From a virus, in the IMG/VR virus record IMGVR_UViG_3300044844_000854, positions 40,575-104,574 of that record: DNA of 64,000 bases; one strand, written 5' to 3'. A program made the position numbers and the translations under genes. The first letter of the stretch is position 1; every line of letters starts with the position of its first letter. The notes beneath the pieces are model-generated. The model was given only the letters and a program-made list of their open reading frames with translations, ran no database searches and was not told where the DNA came from. This document shows, one piece after another, positions 19,133-27,221 of the stretch.

Positions 19133-19467
19133 GTATCGTAACAAATCCATCTAAAGGTATTGTTGTTATTAAAGAACGAGGATTAAGAGGTGCTACAGGT
19201 CCATCTTCTGTATCTTCCGAACGGATTGAGATTACGGTTTCAAATCCTATTCCACAACCATACACTTATGTTTTTCCTAAGAATATTAGTACAGATGCTA
19301 ATATGTCACCCCTTGTTCAGGTAGAATTGAATGGATTATCTGCTGTTCTTACAGATGATTTTACAGTCGATTTAAATACTAGAACATTTACTTGGACTTC
19401 ACCTATTACACTTATCGCAAATGATAAGCTAGTTATTAGGTATGTTCCATCATCTATCCCTGTTTAA
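19129..19467 (+). CDS. Small fibre-associated protein
   Basis: 112 residues. A short collagen-like Gly motif (RGLRGATGPS) at about 17-26 is followed by a beta domain with paired strands (LVQVELNGLSAVLTDDFTVD, LIANDKLVIRYVP). This small domain is often seen at the end of tail fibres or as a separate attachment piece. It overlaps the previous gene by 4 bases and is followed by a fibre gene. Confidence 0.55.
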   Translation: MSIVTNPSKGIVVIKERGLRGATGPSSVSSERIEITVSNPIPQPYTYVFPKNISTDANMSPLVQVELNGLSAVLTDDFTVDLNTRTFTWTSPITLIANDKLVIRYVPSSIPV

Positions 19468-19500
19468 AAGACAAACCCTTAAAAAAACGGAGCTTATAAA

Positions 19501-20862
19501 ATGGCACAAATTAGACCAGAGCAAATTAAATTAACAGAGAATACACTCTTAGTTGGTGTACTTGAAAACGGTGCAGAAGTAGCTAAAGCATTACCATTAA
19601 ATACAGACGGTAATGTATCTTTCTCTATTGTAGATGGTGCTTTAAAATTATCTGTAGATGCAGGTGGTATTACTGCTACTGAAATTGCAGATGGTACAAT
19701 CACATCAGAGAAATTCGCACAAGGTGCAATTACTACAGATGCTATTGATGATTATAGCATTTTACCTGTAAAGCTAACTGCTGATCCTGATGAAACATTT
19801 GTATTTCAAACATCAAATCAAGATTGGAATGATAAAGCAGTTCTTCAAGTTTATGGTATTCCTGTTTCTGATGAAGATGTTGTTAATAAAGCATATGTAG
19901 ATAGTGTTGCAACAGGTCTTGATTTTAAAGAAAGTGTTATCCTTGCTTTAGATTATGATGTAGATGCATTAAATGGTCTTTTTGCAAATCCTGATCAATC
20001 CTTAATTACAAGTGCAGGTGCTGAATATCGTTTATTGCTTTTAGGTCAAAATAATCCTATTGAAAACGGTATCTATCAAGTACAAACATGGACTAACGGT
20101 GGTAATGATATTGCTATTATCAGAGCCCAAGATGCAGATTCATCTTCTGAATTAAATACAGGTGCATTTGTATATGTTGAAGCAGGAGAATATCAAGGTG
20201 CAGGCTATGTCTTACAAGCTAATCAAGACGGTACTTCACCACAAGTAGGTGTAGATGCAATTAACTTTGTTCAATTTAACGGTGCTACATCTCTTACTGC
20301 AGGTGAAGGTATCACTAAGCCAGCTGCAAATACAATTGCAGTAAAGATTGATGCAAATTCAAGTGCATTACAATTCTTAAATGATAACTCTTTAGCTTTA
20401 AGCATCAATTCAAATGCATTAAGTATTGATCAAAATGGATTATCTATTATTTGTACTACAGGATCAGGTATTCAAGTAGGTGGTAATGGATTAGAACTTA
20501 TCATTGATGAAAATTCTGTTATTGTAAATCAAGCTAATGAATTACAAGCAGCTATTATGCATTCATCTACACTTTCAGGTGCATTCCAATCAGGCACAGG
20601 TGTAACAGGTTATTCTGTATCTCGTGATCCTATTAGCGATGGTAAATTCTTATTGCTTGTAAATGGTATTGCACAAAGACTTGGTGATGGCACTTCTGTT
20701 GGTTGTGATGCATTCTTCTGTGTAGGTGTAGGCAACCAATCACCACTCAATCTATCTCAAGTTCTTGCAGGTCATGCTCTTTATTGGAATACAAGTGTTG
20801 CAGGTTTTGCTCTTGAAGGTACTGATTATATTGACTTAATCTATCAAACAAATGACTACTAA
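19501..20862 (+). CDS. Tail fibre protein
   Basis: 453 residues. The N-terminal part has the repeat style of fibre shafts (ITATEIADGTITSEKFAQG, AITTDAIDDY). The segment VNKAYVDSVATGLDFKESV at about 135-155 is a widely seen phage fibre motif. Distal repeats ALQFLNDNSLALSINSNALS resemble triple-stranded beta shafts. The C-terminal domain (about 350-453) is probably the receptor-binding tip. An A-tract/CGGAG element is the ribosome site. Confidence 0.8.
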   Translation: MAQIRPEQIKLTENTLLVGVLENGAEVAKALPLNTDGNVSFSIVDGALKLSVDAGGITATEIADGTITSEKFAQGAITTDAIDDYSILPVKLTADPDETFVFQTSNQDWNDKAVLQVYGIPVSDEDVVNKAYVDSVATGLDFKESVILALDYDVDALNGLFANPDQSLITSAGAEYRLLLLGQNNPIENGIYQVQTWTNGGNDIAIIRAQDADSSSELNTGAFVYVEAGEYQGAGYVLQANQDGTSPQVGVDAINFVQFNGATSLTAGEGITKPAANTIAVKIDANSSALQFLNDNSLALSINSNALSIDQNGLSIICTTGSGIQVGGNGLELIIDENSVIVNQANELQAAIMHSSTLSGAFQSGTGVTGYSVSRDPISDGKFLLLVNGIAQRLGDGTSVGCDAFFCVGVGNQSPLNLSQVLAGHALYWNTSVAGFALEGTDYIDLIYQTNDY

Positions 20863-20968
20863 TATTTAAGATAGATAGATTTAATAGCATAAAAACACAA
20901 TATCATTTATAATCCCTTAGAAATAATGCTATATATAAGACATTCTAAAAACAAACTAAGGAGATTAT

Positions 20969-21478
20969 ATGGCTATCGTCCCTGCAAAACAGATTGCACC
21001 ATTTACAATGAAAACGGCATCATTTACTACTAATCTATTGGATTTAAATAATTACTCACAGAGATCACATACACAAGTTCTTACACTTACTAATGTTCCT
21101 AGAGCATTTATTAGAACAATTAGATTAAGTAGAACACCTGCATCATTTAATACAGGAACTTATGGTGATTATACAGGTCAAAGTGGTTATAATATTGCAG
21201 TAAAACTATATGATTTCGTTACCATTTCTACTAATTACTCAGATATTTACTACACTAAAGATAGCTCTACATTAAGTTCAAATACAGGGTATGACGCATC
21301 TACATCAGGTATTGTATTAGATTTTAATATGGATACATGGTATTCTAATCAAGCTATTGGAACAAATAATATCTACTTACCTATTGTCATTCAAGATAAT
21401 ACTGCTATTAGTGGTGGTCATGGCACAAGTGTTAAGTATGATGTTGTTGTTTATTATGATAGTGTTAATGCTGTTTAA
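20969..21478 (+). CDS. Hypothetical structural protein after the fibre gene
   Basis: 169 residues, rich in Thr, Ser, Tyr and Asn, beta throughout, no recognised family. Ribosome site AAGGAG precedes the ATG. Upstream, CTTAGA at 20917 and TATATA at 20930 look like a weak member of the promoter family seen elsewhere, so the gene may open a separate transcript. A capsid or fibre decoration role is a guess from composition. Confidence 0.6.
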   Translation: MAIVPAKQIAPFTMKTASFTTNLLDLNNYSQRSHTQVLTLTNVPRAFIRTIRLSRTPASFNTGTYGDYTGQSGYNIAVKLYDFVTISTNYSDIYYTKDSSTLSSNTGYDASTSGIVLDFNMDTWYSNQAIGTNNIYLPIVIQDNTAISGGHGTSVKYDVVVYYDSVNAV

Positions 21479-21493
21479 ACTAAGGAGATTATT

Positions 21494-21754
21494 ATGTTTG
21501 GCATTTTTTATAAGCCCGAAAAAATCAATAATGTGGAAACACTTATAGGCTACCCTGCTTGTATGATTTCTACAGAAAAAAAAGGAAATGAAAATAACTT
21601 GGGAACAAACTATTGTAAAGTTCTCACAGGTATTGCAACTGATGATATTAAACCTATCTCTAGGGTAATTACTAATCCTACAGATAAATGTAGTCATGCT
21701 TTCCTTTGGTTACCATTAACAATTACACCACAAGATTTAGGCATTCAAATCTAA
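21494..21754 (+). CDS. Hypothetical small protein
   Basis: 86 residues, beta-rich, with Cys at about 23, 41 and 67. It follows the previous gene by 15 bases and has AAGGAG before the ATG. No family recognised. An overlapping minus-strand frame of 106 codons is present but lacks a ribosome site and is treated as a shadow. Confidence 0.55.
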   Translation: MFGIFYKPEKINNVETLIGYPACMISTEKKGNENNLGTNYCKVLTGIATDDIKPISRVITNPTDKCSHAFLWLPLTITPQDLGIQI

Positions 21755-21765
21755 AGGATTAAACA

Positions 21766-22161
21766 ATGAAACAGAAAATGACACCATTTACTACTCATAG
21801 CAAACAAGGATTTACATCTAGGGATTTACCATATATTACAGGTAATAAAATCCTTGTAAGTGAATACTTTGTCAAACGACTTGGTGGTAAAGGATTTGTA
21901 TATACAGGTGGCGAAACACTTGATTTCTCTCAAGGATTAAAAGAACCTACCACTGATACACCTAGCTATCTTGATTTGGATATGGTGCTAAAAACACTAT
22001 TTGATGAGGTAGAACAACTTAAATTACAAAATGCTTTACTTGCTGAATGTTTAGCTATTCGTGGGATTGAAATCGTAGCAAATAAAGCAATCTATCACCC
22101 TATTGGGAAAACAGAAAATACATTACCTGCATTCTCTAGGTATGTTAAATCTGAAAAATAA
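21766..22161 (+). CDS. Hypothetical protein
   Basis: 131 residues. The second half is a helical, heptad-like stretch (LDMVLKTLFDEVEQLKLQN) and may form a short coiled coil. The first half has YITGNKILVSEYFVKRLGGKGFVYTGGE. No family recognised. It is 11 bases after the preceding gene and belongs to the same run of small genes. Confidence 0.55.
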   Translation: MKQKMTPFTTHSKQGFTSRDLPYITGNKILVSEYFVKRLGGKGFVYTGGETLDFSQGLKEPTTDTPSYLDLDMVLKTLFDEVEQLKLQNALLAECLAIRGIEIVANKAIYHPIGKTENTLPAFSRYVKSEK

Positions 22162-22175
22162 TTAAGCTATATACA

Positions 22176-22204
22176 TTGACAAATACAGACAATATTACTA
22201 CATT
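22176..22204 (+). promoter_or_regulatory. Predicted sigma70-type promoter
   Basis: TTGACA at 22176 and TACATT at 22199 are separated by 17 bases. The -35 is perfect, the -10 weak. It would drive the small gene at 22242. Confidence 0.4.
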
Positions 22205-22241
22205 GATCTAAAAGCTAAAGACACTCTCAGGACATGATAAG

Positions 22242-22535
22242 ATGTTTGAAACAATATACACAGTACAGATTAAGACATTATTATTTGAAATTAGTATTGT
22301 ATGTTCACAATTACTAGATAATGATGAGCCTATTGCATTTGATTTATCCACAGAATTAAACCAATGGTGGATTGATGATAAAGATTATAAAACAACACCA
22401 AATGCAATCACTTTAGGTGTATGGCTTAAAACTATGGAATTACTTAAACAAGATAAATTATATTCAAGTAGAAATCTTACTTGTAAATCTGTGTTATTTG
22501 AGAGCCCATCTAAGATTGTTAGATTTACACCATAA
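22242..22535 (+). CDS. Hypothetical protein
   Basis: 97 residues, mixed helix and strand, with DLSTELNQWWIDDKDYKTTP in the middle. No recognised family. AGGA lies before the ATG at a long spacing. A TTGACA/TACATT promoter candidate lies 40 bases upstream. Confidence 0.5.
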   Translation: MFETIYTVQIKTLLFEISIVCSQLLDNDEPIAFDLSTELNQWWIDDKDYKTTPNAITLGVWLKTMELLKQDKLYSSRNLTCKSVLFESPSKIVRFTP

Positions 22536-22586
22536 AAAACGGAATATTAAAAAACCAAACTACAAAAACACCATAGGAGATATACT

Positions 22587-23006
22587 ATGTCACAAGAAAC
22601 ACAAGAACAACAAGTAGAACAAGAACAACCACAATCTACTACACAAGAAACACAAGAACAAGCTCAACAACAATCTCAAAATCCAAATGATGCTTTAGGT
22701 TTAACACCTGATGATGAGATTGAAACTGCGGTATTACTTGTTATGACTAAGAAGGATAAGGCTATTTTGCCTGTTGTAAATATTGGTAGCTTAAAAACTG
22801 ATAGAATTGCATCACCTAGAGAAGTATATCGTATGTGCCTTGATGTTGCAGATCAAATCTCTTCTGTATCTCTTTTAGGTGAACTTACCAATGTACAGGT
22901 AGCATTACTTAAAGAAAGCAATCAACAGGTATCAAACCTTACTGCTCAAAAGATTGCAATGGCATTAAATCGTGCAGTAGATGGTAGCAATAAACAAAAT
23001 GGCTAA
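22587..23006 (+). CDS. Hypothetical protein with Gln/Glu-rich N-terminus
   Basis: 139 residues. Residues 1-35 are a low-complexity Gln/Glu/Thr stretch, probably disordered. Residues about 45-139 are a compact helical domain ([20 protein letters not shown]). GGAGATAT before the ATG is the ribosome site. Its last codons overlap the start of folE by 8 bases, so the two are probably coupled. No family is recognised. Confidence 0.55.
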   Translation: MSQETQEQQVEQEQPQSTTQETQEQAQQQSQNPNDALGLTPDDEIETAVLLVMTKKDKAILPVVNIGSLKTDRIASPREVYRMCLDVADQISSVSLLGELTNVQVALLKESNQQVSNLTAQKIAMALNRAVDGSNKQNG

Positions 23007-23565
23007 AATCAATGAAGATAATTTAGAAGTCATTCGTGATTTAATCTCTATCATTGGAGATAATCCATTTAGAGAAGGCTTGATTGATACACCTAAAAGA
23101 GTGCTTAAATCTTATGATGAAATCTTTGCAGGATATTCACAGAATGCTAGAGAAATCCTATCTACTACATTTGAAGAAGATATAAGCTATAACCAAATCA
23201 TTCTTTCTAGGGATATTCCATTCTCATCATTTTGTGAGCATCATATGTTACCATTTACAGGTAAGGCTCATGTTGCCTATTTACCTAATAAAAAGGTTGT
23301 AGGATTATCCAAACTTGCAAGAGTAGTGGATATGTTTGCAAAGAGATTACAAATTCAAGAGAAAATGACTGATCAAATTGCAGATGCTATCTTTGATGTA
23401 TTACAACCTAAAGGTGTAGGTGTTATGATTACTGCACACCATACATGTATGAGTATGAGAGGTGTAAATAAGCAAGACTCTCAAATGCTTACTACTGCTC
23501 TTAGGGGTACATTTCTTACAGAAGAACATAAGCAAGAATTTTATAATATGATCAATACTAGATAG
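22999..23565 (+). CDS. folE: GTP cyclohydrolase I
   Basis: 188 residues from the ATG at 22999, chosen because the alternative ATG at 22981 lies deeper in the preceding gene. The protein converts GTP to dihydroneopterin triphosphate, the first step to preQ0 (and to folate). Visible marks are [14 protein letters not shown] at the start, the zinc and active-site segment [38 protein letters not shown], and HHTCMSMRG with the second set of metal/active residues. Length matches bacterial FolE. Together with QueC, QueE and DpdA it indicates 7-deazaguanine synthesis for DNA rather than folate. Confidence 0.95.
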   Translation: MAKINEDNLEVIRDLISIIGDNPFREGLIDTPKRVLKSYDEIFAGYSQNAREILSTTFEEDISYNQIILSRDIPFSSFCEHHMLPFTGKAHVAYLPNKKVVGLSKLARVVDMFAKRLQIQEKMTDQIADAIFDVLQPKGVGVMITAHHTCMSMRGVNKQDSQMLTTALRGTFLTEEHKQEFYNMINTR

Positions 23566-23611
23566 ATATTATTTCCTTTTTTAAACCACCGAAAAAAACG
23601 GGATATATAAA

Positions 23612-24007
23612 ATGAGTAGAAAAGTAATAGCAATAGACTTTGATGGAACTCTTACTCATCTACAAGATAACTATCATAATATGGAAATACATGAATTAAG
23701 ACCTAATGAAACAATTATCAATTATGTAAGAGCATTGCATAGTGAGTATCATTTCATTGTGATCTTTACTGCTAGATTATCTCACTATAGGGAAGAGATC
23801 GCAGCATACTTGAATTTCCATAAGATACCTTTTGATCTTATTCATACAGAGAAATTAAGGTTTGATGTGTTAATTGATGATAGAACTCTACACCCTAGCT
23901 TGATTGAGGCATTTGCAAACGATACTCATCATCAACTTGTGGATAAGATTAGACTAGAAACATTATCTCTAAACCTTAATCTAAGTGATGTAAATAAAAA
24001 TGAATGA
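23612..24007 (+). CDS. HAD-superfamily phosphatase
   Basis: 131 residues. Motif I IDFDGTLT holds the catalytic aspartates (about D8 and D10), FTAR supplies motif II, and KLRFDVLIDDR carries the acidic motif IV. The size and lack of a cap domain resemble small phage HAD phosphatases acting on nucleotides or on nucleic acid 3' phosphates. Substrate cannot be told from sequence. In this operon it might act on a pterin or nucleotide intermediate, for instance dephosphorylating the FolE product, but that is inference. Confidence 0.75.
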   Translation: MSRKVIAIDFDGTLTHLQDNYHNMEIHELRPNETIINYVRALHSEYHFIVIFTARLSHYREEIAAYLNFHKIPFDLIHTEKLRFDVLIDDRTLHPSLIEAFANDTHHQLVDKIRLETLSLNLNLSDVNKNE

Positions 24008-24398
24008 GAAGAAAAAGACAGATGAAGTTCAATTTGAATATGATATTAAAGAACTTGAATTCTATTGGGATTTACTTATGGAAACATATCTTTCTATCCA
24101 TTCTAGATTGAATTACCAAAGGGAAAAAACACCTTATGATTTAAATAGCCTTATGATGACTATCAACTCAGCTACAAACTATTTACTTGGTGAAATCTCT
24201 TATAAAGATAAAGAAGATGAAATCTATGTATGTAAGCATTGTAGAAAGCTATATGTAGATCAATTCCCTTGCTATGAACGAAGAAAGAATAATCCATCAC
24301 TTCTACTTAAATGTGAGAAAGCCGATCAACCTATAGATAAAGATACTGACTTTAGCGACTATCTTGATTATGCAAAAAACGGAAAGTTTAAAAAATAA
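24000..24398 (+). CDS. Hypothetical protein with Cys pair
   Basis: 132 residues. A helical N-terminal half is followed by YVCKHCRKLYVDQFPCYERR and a further Cys about 17 residues on, so a zinc-binding ribbon is likely. It overlaps the HAD gene by 8 bases and the next gene by 1 base. Near its end is a copy of the A-tract/CGGA element (residues AKNGKFKK). Function unknown; it is part of the modification operon by position. Confidence 0.6.
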   Translation: MNEKKKTDEVQFEYDIKELEFYWDLLMETYLSIHSRLNYQREKTPYDLNSLMMTINSATNYLLGEISYKDKEDEIYVCKHCRKLYVDQFPCYERRKNNPSLLLKCEKADQPIDKDTDFSDYLDYAKNGKFKK

Positions 24399-25510
24399 TG
24401 TTAAAAATATGCTATATCCAAAGACCTGATTACCAAATAGAACTATCTGGTCCATATATTAAAAGACAAGCATACCATAAAATGCTAGATAGCTTATCTC
24501 TACTTACAATCATTAAACTAGAAGAAACAGATTATAAAGTACCTAATTGTGTTAAGCCTGATTTTCTTGATCTTACATATTACCAACAGGTGTTAGATTT
24601 ACGACTTGAACAATATGACTTAGTATTTAATGAGAGATACACATTACTACCTATACTTGATCAAATTGGTGTAAGACATGTATTTTTACCACATATGACT
24701 TGGGAATGTAATGATGGATTTGCCCATGACTTAGAGAAATATGCACCTTTTAGTGATATTGTTATTTGTGAAACTTCTCTTATTAAGGGTATGTTTATTA
24801 GATTTACTAAGAATTGCTTTGTATTACCAAATCCCAACACTATTAAAGAGTTTAGATATAATCATACTTTAAGTGATGTAAATAATAATGTCATTATGGT
24901 AGGTAGAGATGATGATGTTAAACAAATGTATTTAGGTATAGATGCATTCAACAATGCTAGATTACCTTGTAAATTGGATATTTATTCATCTATCCCTTTA
25001 AGTAAAAAAACGGAAAGTAAAATAAATCCTAAAACAACAAGAGTACATATCGGCAAACCAACAAACTATGATAGATCAAGTATATTACTACATACATCTA
25101 TCCATGAAACAGCTTGTATTACTATTCAAGAAGCAATCTCTAATGGACTTACATTGGTTATCCCTAGAGAATTTGGGTATGATCACTATGTAGAGAATGA
25201 ATATACATTTAAATTTAATAGATCAAATATCTACTCTAAACAGGTTAAACTGATTATTGATACTCTTAACTATGCACATATGATGCAGACTACAGATAAA
25301 TCTTCACAGTTAGATTTCCACAATAAACATACTATGAGTGTAATTTGTAGACTACTTAAAGGCATACTTGATCAAATCAAAATACTTTTAGATGAACAGG
25401 CTAGAGATAAACACCTTGATTGTGATACTAGCTTAAAACTAACACAATTGATCTATAGGGAACTAAAAGAAGATAACAAGATAAAACTTGATAAAAAAAC
25501 GGAACAGTAA
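24398..25510 (+). CDS. Glycosyltransferase, GT-B/GT4-like
   Basis: 370 residues. The pattern is that of a two-domain GT-B enzyme: an N-terminal Rossmann-like half (YDLVFNERYTLLPIL, HVFLPHMTWE, DIVICETSLIK, CFVLPNPNT). The C-terminal half has NNVIMVGRDDDVKQM, VHIGKPTNYDRSSILLHTSI, and the nucleotide-sugar site-like ETACITIQEAISNGLTLVIP. GT4 enzymes use E-x7-E here; the sequence has E-x6/7-E spacing. The acceptor is unknown: DNA base, virion protein or host envelope. A place inside the folE-queC-dpdA operon makes modified DNA an attractive acceptor. Two A-tract/CGGA elements lie in the gene. Confidence 0.7.
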   Translation: MLKICYIQRPDYQIELSGPYIKRQAYHKMLDSLSLLTIIKLEETDYKVPNCVKPDFLDLTYYQQVLDLRLEQYDLVFNERYTLLPILDQIGVRHVFLPHMTWECNDGFAHDLEKYAPFSDIVICETSLIKGMFIRFTKNCFVLPNPNTIKEFRYNHTLSDVNNNVIMVGRDDDVKQMYLGIDAFNNARLPCKLDIYSSIPLSKKTESKINPKTTRVHIGKPTNYDRSSILLHTSIHETACITIQEAISNGLTLVIPREFGYDHYVENEYTFKFNRSNIYSKQVKLIIDTLNYAHMMQTTDKSSQLDFHNKHTMSVICRLLKGILDQIKILLDEQARDKHLDCDTSLKLTQLIYRELKEDNKIKLDKKTEQ

Positions 25511-25512
25511 AA

Positions 25513-26139
25513 ATGTTTTTAGACAAATACAAATCAAATATAGATACAAATATCCATAGATCACTATACAACAAAGATGATAATGGTAGATCAATGGAAA
25601 ATGAAGATCATATTAGATTAGCAGTAAATCACTTTATCCGTAAATGTAGACCAGGTGTTAGAGCTAGATTTTTTGATATTGGTGCTGATTATGGATTTGC
25701 TATGCATATTGCTAAGACAAGATTTATAGATGTTTATGGTATTGAGCCATACCCGCATATTGATCCCATAGACCCTATGATTAAGATTGATCAAGATACA
25801 ATAGAAACACTTGATTTTGCCCAATATCCTAGCGGTGAGTATCATGTATTTTTAAACCATGTCTTAGAACATTTGGAAAATCCCATAGGTGCATTGAATA
25901 AGCTAAGTGCATTTACAGATTGCCAATATCTCTTTATCTCTACACCTAATGGATTATGTCAAGATATGGATTGGGTATTCCCAAGAGGGCATTTACATTC
26001 ATTTATTCCTGAATTTTTTTCTATTGTAGTGCCTAGAGAAACACGATTTAAACTTATGGAACAACAAATTGTGTGCTTTAGAAACGGTTGGGAAGAAATT
26101 TGGAATGTATACCAAAGAAAATCAACAACGGAAGAATAA
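25513..26139 (+). CDS. Class I SAM-dependent methyltransferase
   Basis: 208 residues. ARFFDIGADYGFAMHIAK at about 50-67 is the SAM-binding motif I (DxGxxxG). VYGIEPYP supplies the acidic motif II residue, and EYHVFLNHVLEHLENPIGAL is the usual motif IV segment of Methyltransf_11/23 enzymes, then YLFISTPNG. The substrate is not clear: small-molecule, sugar or base. It follows the glycosyltransferase by 2 bases after an A-tract/CGGA element, so the two are likely made together. Confidence 0.8.
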   Translation: MFLDKYKSNIDTNIHRSLYNKDDNGRSMENEDHIRLAVNHFIRKCRPGVRARFFDIGADYGFAMHIAKTRFIDVYGIEPYPHIDPIDPMIKIDQDTIETLDFAQYPSGEYHVFLNHVLEHLENPIGALNKLSAFTDCQYLFISTPNGLCQDMDWVFPRGHLHSFIPEFFSIVVPRETRFKLMEQQIVCFRNGWEEIWNVYQRKSTTEE

Positions 26140-26140
26140 G

Positions 26141-26449
26141 ATGAAAAACACTTTTGATAACATTGCTAGTGATCTTGCTAGATTACTTACTGCTAAGAAT
26201 GATGCTTATGGTAATGCATTTGATAAGACTACTCAAATCTTAACATTACTATATCCTAAAGGCATTCCCTTATCTAGCTATAAAGATGTACATGTCATTA
26301 TTAGAATGCTTGATAAACTTTCAAGGATTGCACAAAACAATGATCCATTTGGTGAGTCACCATACCAAGACATTGCAGGCTATTCATTACTTGCTTTAAA
26401 ATCACACCTAGACACTCAAGAAAAAACGGAAGTTAAAAAAGATGAATAA
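26141..26449 (+). CDS. DUF1599/Nmad1-like nucleotide-modification protein
   Basis: 102 residues from the ATG at 26141, which has GGAAGA before it; an upstream in-frame start at 26069 would overlap the methyltransferase gene. The pattern LTAKNDAYGNAFDKT, VIIRMLDKLSRIAQ and FGESPYQDIAGYSLLAL is that of the DUF1599 family, also named nucleotide modification associated domain 1, a MazG-like all-helical fold common in phages with altered bases. It may cleave a nucleotide triphosphate or sanitise the pool. The end carries an A-tract/CGGA element that overlaps the queC start. Confidence 0.75.
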   Translation: MKNTFDNIASDLARLLTAKNDAYGNAFDKTTQILTLLYPKGIPLSSYKDVHVIIRMLDKLSRIAQNNDPFGESPYQDIAGYSLLALKSHLDTQEKTEVKKDE

Positions 26450-27218
26450 ATACCAATTAGCAATCATGATGAGTGGTGGATTAGATAGCTTTGTTGCCTA
26501 TCACTATGCACAGAAAGAACTAAACATTCCTAAAGATCAAATTGTATGTGTATGGGTAAATTTGGGACAACCATATAACCATAAAGAAAAACAAGCAATA
26601 GATCACCTACAACAATCTCACTCTTTAGATAATGTTAGAATAATCACTTGTGATATATTAAGAGCTGAATGGGATAATCTACCACAGGTTAAAGAGCCTA
26701 AACAAATCATACCTGCACGAAATCTACTACTTTCTAGCATAGGTGCAATGTATGGTAATACTGTATGGATTTGTGCCTTAGAAAGTGAAATGCATGATAA
26801 AAATCCACTACAATTAGATAAGAGTCATAAATTCTACCAACTAGCTACAGATACTCTTACTGCTACACATGGCATTCCTATTAAGGTTGAAACACCATTC
26901 TCTAAGATGTCTAAAACTGATTTGATTGCATGGTCAATAAAAAACGGAATATCAAAAGAAGAACTTTTAAGTACATCTACCTGCTATGATGAAAATATTA
27001 GAAATTGTGGAAGATGTGGAACTTGCTTTAAGAGAAAGATTGGATTTATTCTAAATAATATAGAAGAACATTATGAAAATGATCCATTTACAAGTGATTT
27101 TGCAGAGCCATATCTTAGAAAACTACTTGATGCACAAGCTAAACAAGATTATTCTCACTATACACAAAAACGAGTAGAAGAAACTATATTAGCTATGTCT
27201 AAAAACAAAAAGGAATAA
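26442..27218 (+). CDS. queC: 7-cyano-7-deazaguanine (preQ0) synthase
   Basis: 258 residues. The PP-loop ATP pyrophosphatase motif is MMSGGLDSFVAYHYA at about 9-23. IIPARNLLLSSIGAMYG is the conserved middle segment. STCYDENIRNCGRCGTCFKRK near 180-200 holds the four zinc-binding cysteines typical of QueC. The enzyme converts 7-carboxy-7-deazaguanine to preQ0 with ATP and ammonia. It overlaps the preceding gene and is followed at 4 bases by dpdA, so precursor synthesis and insertion are encoded together. Confidence 0.93.
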   Translation: MNKYQLAIMMSGGLDSFVAYHYAQKELNIPKDQIVCVWVNLGQPYNHKEKQAIDHLQQSHSLDNVRIITCDILRAEWDNLPQVKEPKQIIPARNLLLSSIGAMYGNTVWICALESEMHDKNPLQLDKSHKFYQLATDTLTATHGIPIKVETPFSKMSKTDLIAWSIKNGISKEELLSTSTCYDENIRNCGRCGTCFKRKIGFILNNIEEHYENDPFTSDFAEPYLRKLLDAQAKQDYSHYTQKRVEETILAMSKNKKE

Positions 27219-27221
27219 CAA

